64,000 nt of DNA from assembly GCA_026936325.1 (NCBI GenBank), contig JAPTHN010000011.1:51672629-51736628 (forward strand). The letters run 5' to 3'. Made by a program: the position numbers and the translations under genes. The DNA is from Platynereis dumerilii. Lineage: Eukaryota > Annelida > Polychaeta > Phyllodocida > Nereididae. Every line of letters starts with the position of its first letter. Position 1 is the first letter of the stretch. Positions 14,153-26,100 of this stretch are shown one piece after another. Under the pieces are notes generated by a model. That model saw nothing but the letters and a program-made list of their open reading frames with translations, made no database searches and was not told the origin of the DNA.

Positions 14153-17100
14153 ACATGCCAAAGAGGATGAGAAAAAAAAGGGGGTAATGGCTTTTTAGTA
14201 CATCTTAAGGAAAAGGTAAATCTAGCTTATGTTATGATTTCTACTTGCTTGGCCTCGTCATCTTGTGCCAGTTGTTGTCCATTAGCACCTTCCCATAGAA
14301 GCCTAGAGTGCATATCATGCTCAGAGACATTGTTTAAAGTTAGGCCTACCTAGTACTATCATGCTAATAAAAAGTTAGGCTAAGCAGCATTCATAATTGT
14401 CACTAAATGCTTTGATACATTAATGGAATTTTTTACCTTATTACCTTGGTAAGTAACTACTAAGTTATGTCGTTTATTTATAACATATTATTAGTAAAAA
14501 TTCCAGGTTCCAAAATTGCTCCCTGGTGCGTTCCCGCTAGGTGAACCCAACGGGATCCAAACAGCACCACTGGGCCCACTCGCTTGCCTGAGCGTCATAC
14601 GCCCGGCTAGCGGGATACCGACAGTCCCAGTGGGTCCCCACGCTATGGGCGTATACATTCGCAAAGTTGCACAGGATCATTTAGAGCTCTATCGATCGTA
14701 AATATGATCGTTGACGATCGTTTTCGATCATATGTCGGCCGCTGGGTGGTTTTCAGACAGTTACTGGCTCCACAGGCGCTTTCTGAGGCAAATCTGCATT
14801 ACGGTATTTTGAATTTCCGGTTTTCGCGGGCTTTTTAGTCATCTCTCTAAGGGCTAGTCCTCGACTAGCCAAAAAAGATTGCATCAATGTTTTGCTCATG
14901 ACCTGGTCTGTCAGTAAATAGCAACAAAACTTTGTAGAGGCTCTTTTTTTTTAAGCTGAGAGGGCCCAAGTGAGACTGACGAAAAATTGACACCCTCTTT
15001 TTTAGTGAGAATTATGTGGGTACTATAATGTTCAGATGCTGTCTAATTATGTTCATTATAAAAATTTTACTTTTCTGGATAGTTCCGAAATGCTCATGAG
15101 CCTGGCTTTCCATTGGTTTAGAGAAATTGGTTGTAACTCTAGTCTATCATGGCATTACAACCCTGTTTCTGAGACTGACGAAAAATTGACACTCTCAAAT
15201 TTTGTGAAATTCATGTCCGAACCTCTCCAGTTTAGATGCTTCTTGGTGAAGACTTGTGCTGGAATGCTTATGATCTTGATATTTTCTCATTGCTGGTGTA
15301 TCTGGCTATTCATTTATGTATCAAATGTTGTTGCAAGCCTAACCTATCATGTATTAGAGCACTGTCTTTGAGATTGACTACAAAATCAACATTCTGACGT
15401 ATAGTGAAATATTATGTTTTGACTTCTCTTGTTCAGACGCTTGTGACAGAAGGAGTGATGCTAGAATGGCCACTATTTTGATATTGTTTTGTTACTATGG
15501 ACATGGCTTTCCACTTTTATATACAATTTGGTTGCAAGTTGAACCTATATTGGTAATATAGCCATGCCTTTGTGACTGATAATAAATGCAGCGCATTATT
15601 TTCTGCAAAGACCGCCACTTGCCACAAACAGCACTAAATGAGGAGAAAATCTTTTAATCACCCTACTTTTGTATAAAGGATATTATTGTCTAAAATTTGT
15701 GTAAATTTCATGGTGATATCTCAACAACTTTTCCCTACAAGTCCATTTGACTGAAGTAAGAATAGTTTCGCAAAAACTGCATTTTAAGTTTGTAAATCCT
15801 TCATATTTATGTTTAAACATACCTGCATTAACTAGCCTTGTTAGCTTAAAAATGCATATACAACCTATGACTTATGCATTTTGGAATCTACTGATATATA
15901 GGAAACACATCTGTGATTATCCATTTTTTGTCCTAAATGACCAAAAATCCCAAATTTTACCAACTTGTGACACTGGACCATCTGTAAAATTCATTCAATA
16001 AGGTCTAACATACAATTTCCAAAAAATAATATTTACCTTCATCCTCGGTTTTGAGATACCATTGCCATGAGAGACACCATTTGTGTAAATAGTTGGATGA
16101 GAGTCGTTTTCAAGATCTGTGTGGCCATTTTCAGAATTTTGTAGATTTTTTTGATTTCTGCAACAGTTTTCACCCATGCCGCAGATGAATTCCTTGGTGA
16201 AGGTGTTGTATGCATCCAAGATGGGACGGTAGCCAGTGCATCTGCACAGATTACCTGAAATCCAGCAAACTTTTATTGTACAGTTTCATTGTTACAGTAG
16301 CCTATACAGCCAGGAATGCATGGCTGTGGACAGCGTACAATTGAGTTATACATACTCAACCTTCCGAAAGTGTTGTTTCAATTAATTGCCAGTGGTCCAA
16401 ACGTATGAAAAATTATGTACTTCTGTATAACTCACTTTACTAATGTGCTCCAACCACAAATAATATATAATAACAATACAGATTTATATAGGACTCGTTT
16501 CAGTAAACTGCTCATCAGCACTTTTTCAGATCAAATCACTCGTAGGAATTCTGAAACAAATTAGTTTTTAGATCTTGAAGCTTTCTAATGTTTGCGCAGT
16601 TCTCACATCTTCAGGCAAACTGTTCCAGAGTTTTGGTGCTGCATATAATAGGAAAATACCCGATCTTCAAACGTATTTTTGTTGCATGGAGCAGGTTATG
16701 CTAGCAGCAGCTTATGGTTGCTTCTCAGGTTATGGTCCTGTTGAGATTTGACTTGTCAAGTTTTGGATGCATTGCGGTGCCTGATTGTTCAATGCCTTTC
16801 ATATAATTGTCATCAATTTGAACTTAATTCTTGTAATTGGTAACCAGTGCAGTTGTTTCCTACTATGGCTGACAATATCATGTTTTTTTTTCAATATCTC
16901 AATTAATCAAACTGCCGAGTTTTGAGCAACCTGAAGTTCATTTTAACAAAGTTTTGGGTACTAGAGCCATACAACAGCCCATTTCCGTAGTCCAAATGAC
17001 GGGTGACAAGTATTTTGACAGCAGTTTAACTATTTCCTTGTCAAAGGTTTTTCGGAGTTTCGATAAGTGTTCTCCATGGTCATATTTTTGTCAAAGAGCA

Positions 17101-20100
17101 CTCCTAAATTGCGGATGTGGTTGGCAGTTTTGATTTCGACAATATCTGTATTGATAGATGTCACTGAGTTGTGTCATGTGTCATGTGCAGGAAACTTAAT
17201 CTACAGGTTAATATTTGCTGACAGTGTCAAATACGAGCCTAAGGAAATCTCAAGGCGGCACTCAGAAATGTGATGATTTCAGATGAATTTTGGCTGGATA
17301 GGTTGAAGAGGATCGTATAGCCATGTACATATGCATGATTCCTTGAGTCGGACACCAGATTTCTAGAAATTTTAGAAAATGGTAACTTGTTTTCCAAATG
17401 TGTGGTAAGTTTGGTTAAAAAGAGGATTATGGTTTTGATAATATCAAATTCCAAAAAACAAACAGTAAATCTAATTTCCATTTAGATTTAGTTTTAATAG
17501 CCATGATTTCTAATAGCAGTTGACAAGACTACAAAATATTTGTCAAAGAGCATGTGATTTTTGTTTTCAAGATACCCCTTTTATCAAGGGTTCAAGTAGG
17601 GGAAAAGTCATGTCTCATGAGATGCAGATAGATGTTAATCTGCCCCAGACTTGCTGTGTCGATATCTGAAATATGCATTTACCACCTGCATGTCACAAGA
17701 TTACATATATACATGAAAGAGGCTGTTATATCATAATGGTCTCAAAAATAGGCAAACCCTAAACATCCCCCCACTGGGACTGTAGATTTAAAAAAAAGGA
17801 AAATTCTTGTTAAATTTTTAGTACATTTTCATTCATCGACCGAAATCAAATCAAATCAAAATTAATTTTATTTCTGTTTGACGAGCATTACAACATTAGG
17901 TTAAAGCTATTTTAACCGAAGTAACTTCCGTCCAATATCTTATCGTTCCACCCTGGTGAAGATTTAGTATATTTGTATTGGAATTTCTTTGAAACTACCA
18001 ATCTTTTAGATATTATGGGTCCGACTAAACCAAATGGTTGTGTTTAAACATATCAGTTGCGATAACCAACAATATTGGTCACTTCTCAACCATTATCTAG
18101 ATTATAGCAACCAACCTTCCTAAGGGGAAGACCATTTAATATCCGGGGGGGGGGGGCTTGGAGTTTTTTTTTTTAAATAATAAAATAAAGAATTTCTTGC
18201 TCAGTTTTGGTAAAATAAATAAATTCTTTCTGGGTAGTCTTCAAATAAATAATTACTGGAGGGGGGTAACTCCAAGTGCCCGCTGATTATTAAATGGTCC
18301 ATTAGCCAATGTAAGATTTGCTACCAATCTGGTCTGGCATAAACAAAAAAATTTATAAAATGTTTTAAAAAAAATATATTAAAAAAAAAAAACCCAGAAA
18401 AAACAACAAGATGAACCAGTCACCATTCCAAGGTCAAGAGATCGAACAAATCATAGGTCATAAGGAATTATGGATATACTGGATCCATAGGTCATGAGGC
18501 ATACCTTCAAATGTCTTTTCCAGGTCAGCACGTGAGGGCAGGGGGTCATTCCTCAGCAGGGTGTACATGGACATCACTATCCCTGGGGTGCAGAATCCAC
18601 ACTGGGACCCATGTGACTTGGCTATTCTTTCCTGTGTGTAAATCATGCCAAAACAGTCAGAATATATAAATATTGAATGTTGTATTTTATGAAAAAGATG
18701 AAGTAAATGATGCTGAAGTTGTATATATGCAATGATTCCAATGGATTTACACTGTTTGTATTCACATTGAGGTTCTGGATGGAGGGGGGGGGGGGGTTAT
18801 TACAAAGTAAAAGGGCCAAGGGACAGGGAATTTAAAAGTAGAATGGCAAAGGGACAGAGGGACACAAAATCCCATCTGGAGCCTCCATATTGGACATGTA
18901 CATGGTTGTGACAGCCCTAGACTATAGCAGACACTGAATTCAACTAAGCCTATCTTTCATTTCTTTCTTTATATTCAAAATAAAATGCAAGAATTAGTGA
19001 AAATCTAAAACGACACTTCATAAGCTACATTGCTCATCTTTCCAGCTCATTGCAAAACTAGGTGTTGAAAGCAATTGACAAAATTTGATAAGAAAAACGA
19101 TGGTGGAGTCCATCTGACAGGTACATCGGGGACCCAGGATTGAATTTTCCTGCATTTATATGAAAAGAATATCAGAAAAGCATTCAATATTTTATGAAAA
19201 TGAACAAACTTTCTCTTGCTTGGTAAAATGGACAATAATTTGAAGTGTCGAACCGTGTTAAACAATTTTACATTGTATGTGTCAAAGGTGAATTGCTCAT
19301 CAAATTAATCTCTGAAAGTTTTTTTATAGTCATTTTGTATCCACAGTTTAAGCAAAAAATTACTGATTAACACGATAAATTGGATATCTTTAGACAAATG
19401 TCAAAATTTATGAGAAAATACCACTCATTCTTGGTCTGAGGAGTGGTTAAGAGGAAAGAACACATCTTGATTACAAGTGCACAGTTCAAAGCTGCTACTC
19501 GTGGTTGGTTAATTTCTGTGACAAATCTGTAGATATAAGATCAGTTGGCAAGATTCAAATTACAGAAATTTAGAAGAAAGTGTTTTTGGACCACCCCACT
19601 ATACATGTAGGTTTCAGGGACGCACGCAGGGGGGGGGGGGGCTGGGGGGATGCATCCCCTCCACCAGACCAAAATTTATATATTTTTACATATTAATTTT
19701 ATCAGCACCCAGTCACGTTGTCGCGAACGATGCGTTTCGCGACGCGATAGCCCGATAGACCCCCCCACCAGAATTTTCTGGATCCCCCCCAGGTAGGTTT
19801 AGCTTTGAACCTATAGGCCTAGATTTAACTCTGTCGGTAAAATTGCGCCAAAAATCTATGCTGAAGTGGTCTTTTGAAAAATGTCTATATTAAGGTTCTG
19901 CTACATTTACGGGCCTATGAATTTCTGGGCCAAGATTTCCATGAGCAAGCACATTAAAGGACATTAACATTGTTTATTATCTTGCAGCACAAGTGATCAA
20001 TAAAAAATAACTTACACAACAAAGTATAAAAAATTAATTGATTTAGTAGATAACACTTTTATCATAAGAAAAATGACATGATAAGATAACCAAGTTGTTT

Positions 20101-23100
20101 CTCAGAATGCCGAAAGCCATAAGGGACCGTTCAGAATTTATGACTGGGGGGGGGTGGGAGTTTTGCTCGAACTTCCCGTCAAAAATTGATACCCCCCCCT
20201 TGAGTTTCATGCGGATTCTTAGTACCCCACCCTTAGGTTTCACGCATATTTTTAGTACCCCCCCCCTTCAACACACAAAGCAGTACACACATATACATGG
20301 CCACGCGTACAGATTCGCGTCATTTCGCGTGTGAAAAAGTCCGAATAAAATGAGTTTATGCGGGTTTTTCAACATTTTTTCTTTATTATAATTTCTTACC
20401 CCCCCCCTTGGAAGTGTTTTTCAAAATTAATACCCCCCCCTTGAAACACGTGTGAAAAGTTAGTACCCCCTCGGCCAAAACTCCCACCCCCCCCAGTCAT
20501 AAATTCTGAACGGTCCCTAAAAGACTGATAAAACTGGGTACTTAAAGACTGCTCTTCGTAATTATTATCACTGCAGTTCAGCTTGCTGAAGCAGTGATAT
20601 AGTTTTCCTTGGAAAGAAAACTTACACACTTTGGAAATTTCTTGACAGTGCTGCTTCACCCTACAGTCACTTACAAGGTTCCCCTTTCAATATGTTTCCC
20701 AAGATGCCCCATTTCAATGTGCAGGCTTACAAAAGGTATTGTCACTAACTTCACTTTTCCATAAATGGGTAAAATAATTGTGATTTTCCCTGAATATTTC
20801 TCCACTGTCATTTCCTCCATGGTCCTAATTCCGCCCCCTCCTTGTTCATACACCCCCTCTTACCTCAATCATGAATATAAAGCCAGCCCCTTCTCCAGGA
20901 CTGCCCAATCAGGGCTGCAAATGGCTCATTACCATAAAGCCTGTCACATGGTTTTGTTTACATCAGCACAGGTGGCATGCAGTAGGACTTTATACCGAAC
21001 TCCACCTGGTGGAAAAATTTGTAAACAGGTTTGGGATCAAATCTGTGCTGAGAAAAAAAATCTCCAATGTCAATCTATTTCATTACGTTTTCAGCTTTTA
21101 CATTTTACTTCTTTAGACTTAACTGGCACTAAGTTTTTTCATATATTGTGGCAATAAATGGCAAACTAGGAATTTACTAATTTTGGCTATTTTAGCAATA
21201 CTTTTTCAAAAATCGGTCTTTTGAGTCTATGACATATCACATAGACCCCTTTTATTTAAGTAAATTATAAAATATATTCTATAAATATACTTCAGTAGAT
21301 CACTATAGATAATAAACACAAATTAATAGTATCAAGCCATATTTTGCAAAAATTAATAAATAAAAGTTTTATTGTTAAAAGTTTTATTGTTGGTTACCTG
21401 ATCACATAAGGGGGAGATCATTTAATAACCGGGGAGGGGGGGGCGCTTGGACTTGGAGTTTCTTTGAAATAAATAATTTCTTGCTCAATTTTGGTGAAAT
21501 AAATAAATACATGTAAGTTTTGGCCCTCCACAATCGAAACATGGCAATGCTGCTAGTAAAACTGAAAGACAGAAAGTGTGACACCAACTGAAGAATGCAA
21601 GTCAAAACACAAAAGAATTAACTTATAGATATATTCTCTCTTGAATTTTTCACACTTCACTACTTTTCTTGATAAACCATTGATTGTATTTCCACTTCCT
21701 GGGGGATTCATTATTTTGTTCAGTCAGACTAACTTCTCAGTTCAATTTATCAGTTAGGCTTCCACAGCTCTGTGTGTCAATTTTGAAACACACACAACTG
21801 ACAGTATATTTTAAGCTACGCTTGATACAAGGCTGAATTGCAAGAAGCAGCAGTACTTCATTGGCTCCGTCCAAAAAGGCGTGTAAAATAACTGCAGTGA
21901 ATCACACACTGCAAGCAGTTTGTGTGAGAGGCACTGCACCTAATTGCTGCAGTGTATCCCGTACCCATTAGTGCTACATACGCTTTTCCTATGCCCCTAT
22001 CATGTTGACCTCTAGTTAAAATATAAATGCTCTATGTGGAACATGTTTAGATGTTTCTTTTATGCCTCTCGTTTTTTAAACCATTCACAGGCTTTTACCC
22101 AATTCTTAATTTGTAAAAACATTTTGTCAGTATAATTATATACTGTCGGTAAAAAGTTGTTTTCTGCTTGTGTTTCTTGTTTTGTATTTGCAATTCCGAC
22201 TTTAAATAAGCAGAGCTGATAAGGTTTTCTTTATCTTTAGCTTTTTCTTTGTCAAAGAAATAATAAATTTGAGGACACACCTGAACTGGGTGAAGTCTCG
22301 TTTTAGTTGAACCAATTCCTTCCACTGTTGTTACTGCCAGACCATGCATGCTGCACAGAGGTGCCAGACAGGCATTTACAGAATAATGGCTTTAATTTGT
22401 CAAGGAATTAAATGCTATCCGAATATGTTCAGATTATAGCCAGAGCCAGTGCAGTGGGGAAATGTAAACCACAACATTTACTTGTACCATTTGAAACCCC
22501 GGTCATCCGATGTTAAAAAACGCTAAGGCTCCATCGCTTCTGAAGCATAACTCCTTGTTGCTTGATGTAAAAAAGGTGTGAAACATTAATTTTACAACAT
22601 CAACCAATGAAACCTTTGTTTTTATACTTTTTAAGAAAGCTTAAGAAAGTAAAATTTTGTCTTTGATAGCAGCAAGGCACTCTGCCCGTTATACGTCACA
22701 GAATGGCATCTTTGAATGAAAGTGAATTGATATTCTCTTGAGGTTAAAATCATAAATTGTGTCCGTTCTACTCAGTTGCCCATTGTGATTCTCTGAATGA
22801 TTTCAATTTTCAGCTCGCAATTGAATAATTTTTCGAAAGGATACTGGATGGATTTTGATTCTCTGTTGAACTTGGAAACCATCACCGTGCACGCTCCGCA
22901 TCCACCTTCGCCACATCCTAATTTTGTTCCTGTTAGACGCACTGATCTTGGGTTAAGGATAAATCACATATATAAAGTTTGAAAAAGTTAATTGAAGGAT
23001 AAAGACATAGAAAATACACATAGAAAATACACATTTATAAGCAATCAGTTTGAAAAGAGGTAATTGATGAGCATTCCTCCAGCAATCCGGTGATAAATAT

Positions 23101-26100
23101 TTTGCGATGCCACATATTGATTGCATTATATAAACAACATCAGTGAACGATTATTCTCTATCATTTGAGTGTATGCATTTTGCCTCATCAAAATTTAATA
23201 ATTATAGAGTAGCATAAGAGTTTGGATACATCTTTTCCTCAAGAAATGAAGTAATGTTGTTTCTGGGTCAGGGTCCTCTTCCACAATCTGTAAAAAAAAA
23301 AGCCAGAATGTCAAAATTAGCATAAAATTAGATTTTAAAGATGGATCAGGCAGACCAAGGTGAGACCAGGGTAAGTTGTGCCATTTTTTTTTACGTCAGG
23401 CTGATTTTCCAAAAAAAAACAAAGCTTAATCATGTAATCTAAAAATCAGACATCAAAATTTAATATTTTGGCCAGAACCAACCAAATTTTCAGGGCAGTT
23501 CAACCATTGGAAAGATCATGGTAGGCATTTGAAAAAAGTAGGTCAAGTGGCACAACTTGCCACGGTACCTTCTCAACTTTTATTAGGTCCTATGGGAGGA
23601 ACCGGGGGGGGGGGGGGGGGGGTTCTCCTCGCAAAAAATTATTGGGGTGCTCAGCTGAGAGTCTCGCACCCAGACCCAGTAACGGAGTGCCGTGAACCCA
23701 AAAAAAGGACGGCCTTCCGAAAGGGATTTTATTGCGAAATTTTGGATTCTAGAAATGATGGACCAGGTCTAGGGAATTTCAGACCTCATTATAGGACCCT
23801 TAGCTAGGGAAAATGACCCCCTGAAGGACAATTTTTTAACCGGAGCATAGGTGTAGACAAAGATGTAGTAAGAAGCCCCCCAAGGAGGAGGAACCTTAGT
23901 CAGGAGCTATTTATAGTACGTAGAGCTCTTGGATGCTACAGCTGTCCATCACTGGGCTCCAACCCATGCAGGCAGAGCACTTTCCAGCGGAGCTTGATGC
24001 CCTAACCGATTGAGCTAGTCCCCATGATGTCATGCTACCCTAGCCTAAGGTTTTCGCTCTGATGTGTGCAGTACCAGCCAAGAAGCTACAGCTGTAAAAT
24101 CTAACCATCTGCACGATGAAATACATACATAAGTTATGACAAAAACTCTACACCGCATCTGACGAAATTACGCAAGTAGCTTATTTCGCAATAGTACAAC
24201 AACTTTTGGGGACAACTGTGCATCCTTTTCATGTAATCATTGGATTGGGCTGACAAATATTCCATGTGACTTTCATCAAGTTTTGTTCAGGCAAAGTTGA
24301 CGAAATTATGCAAAAGCAACATAGTAAGTGGAAAGACAGTACGAAAGTTTAATTTTCAAATAATTGTGCTCAAAACATTAGCATTGCATCATTTGGCTAA
24401 CATTCACATTAGAAAATTTTGCTTACTTGTTGTTACTGCCAAGTAATATGCATAAATTGTCTCTATTAGAATAACATTGATTTTGCATATTTTTTTCAAA
24501 CGTATGCTCCCCAAAACCTCAAAATCGTTCAAATCATTTGAAAAATATTTCTAGCAGTCACCTAACTTTGTCCATTTATCTCTGTGAAAAGGAAACTGAA
24601 GTAACATCTCTTACTTTGAAATGGCTTGCAATCAAAAATTATTTCCGCGACCTGCCATTGGAATTGCATTGTGTTTACGATGTGCAGTTTGTTAATCAAC
24701 AGTTTGTCAATTTCTAATGCACAGGTTATCCCTCAATTTAACTGAACTTATATTATATCAAAGGGTAACTTTTGAAGGCATTTTTAAAAGGATCAGAACT
24801 TCTTTGAGATTTTTGAGAGCATAAATTTGAAAAAAATATGCAAAATCAATGTTATTCCAATGGAAGCAATTTATGCATATTGCTTGGCAGTGACAGCAAG
24901 TAAGCAAACTTTTTTGATATGAATAGTTGCCAAATGATATAACGCTAATGTTTTGAGCACAATTATTTGAAAATTAAACTTTTGTACATTCTTTCCACTT
25001 ACCATGTTGCTTTTGCATAATTTCGTCAGACACAAAAATATTTGAATATATGGCATAACTCAACTTTGCCTGAACGAAACTTGATGAAAGTCACATGGAA
25101 TATTTGTCAGCCCGATACAATGATTATGTGAAAAGGATGCACTGCTGGGCCCAACAGTTTTTGTGCTACTGTGAAATAGCCTACTTGTGTAATTTCATCA
25201 GATGCGGTGTATATTACATATTTGTTGTCCCTCTGTTATGGGGAGACCTCTCTAAGACAATAGAGCCGCTATCCCCGAGAGGCCAACCCAGAATAAAGAT
25301 AGTCGGTCTGAATCTAGAATCCCCGGGTTGTTTCCCAATATGTAAAATTAAATTCCTCCCAACAATTAGTGCTATAATGAATACAACAATAGATAATAAA
25401 TTCTTAATTTTTATAACTTTCTTTGTCATGAGAAAATAAAAAAGAAGAAAAATAGACAAGGCTTGGGATCAGGAGGGAGAAAAGAAGAATCATGAAGGAA
25501 CCGATAGTAAAACGAAGTACACTGCATGTATCAAGAGGGAAAAAAGAAGAATTGGAGAATGTGTGCAAAATGAATATAATCAACATACAATAATGACCGA
25601 TTAATTTATGTCTCTTTTTTAAAAACTTGAGGAAGCTTAATTTTGACAAACAAAGCAGCTTCTTTTAGTACAAATATCATTATATCCCTTTATACAATGA
25701 TATTTAATAATTTTATACTTAACAAAACCTGGGGGACTATGGGTATATATATATTTTTTTGATCTAAGGAGGGCAGTTGTTAAAAGCAAAAGGAATGATG
25801 CACTGAATGCAGTTTTTCGCAAATTCTGTTCTTACTTTTGGTATATATAGAAATTATGTGATGGTCTGCATGGTAATGCGAGGACGTACATCCGAGTTTC
25901 GTTTAAACAAATTTGAATGAAAATATGCCGGGAGACTGCGGTGTTCAAATTTATAGCAAAATTTTTATTCTTGGAGGGTTTCTAGATCAGCGATTTTCAA
26001 TAGATTTAATTTCTTAAATTAGGGATCAGTATGAGCATTGTATTTTTCTTTTGATATGGTCCTAACAGCTTTCTTCTGCAGTTTTATAAGATCATTCATT

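Larger units (their letters stand above)
6099..14153 (+). mobile_element. L1/Tx1-like LINE with three ORFs, antisense in XDH intron 6
   Basis: This element of about 8 kb has a repeat-bearing 5' region with a TATA box, ORF1 (6460-8038), ORF2 (SGNH-NADAR, 8362-9597), ORF3 (AP endonuclease plus RT, 10113-13448), a 3' UTR, and a nearly pure A run at about 14080-14152. ORF2 and ORF3 are open and ORF1 has two lesions, so insertion was recent. The sense strand is A-rich, as in L1-type elements. RT motifs such as [16 protein letters not shown] point to the L1/Tx1 side of LINEs. The spacers carry seven copies of one RNA hairpin. The 5' boundary and target duplication are not settled. The element reads opposite to XDH. 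Confidence 0.88.

Noticed and set aside
13907-14161. Minus-strand frame with a long phenylalanine run
   Set aside because: It is the complement of the LINE poly(A) run.
14516-14701. A 61-codon proline-rich plus-strand frame in the GC-rich patch
   Set aside because: No homology, no splice or promoter context; openness follows from high GC.
23950-24023. A working tRNA gene
   Set aside because: A and B boxes are present but the B box is degenerate and the ends do not pair as an acceptor stem.
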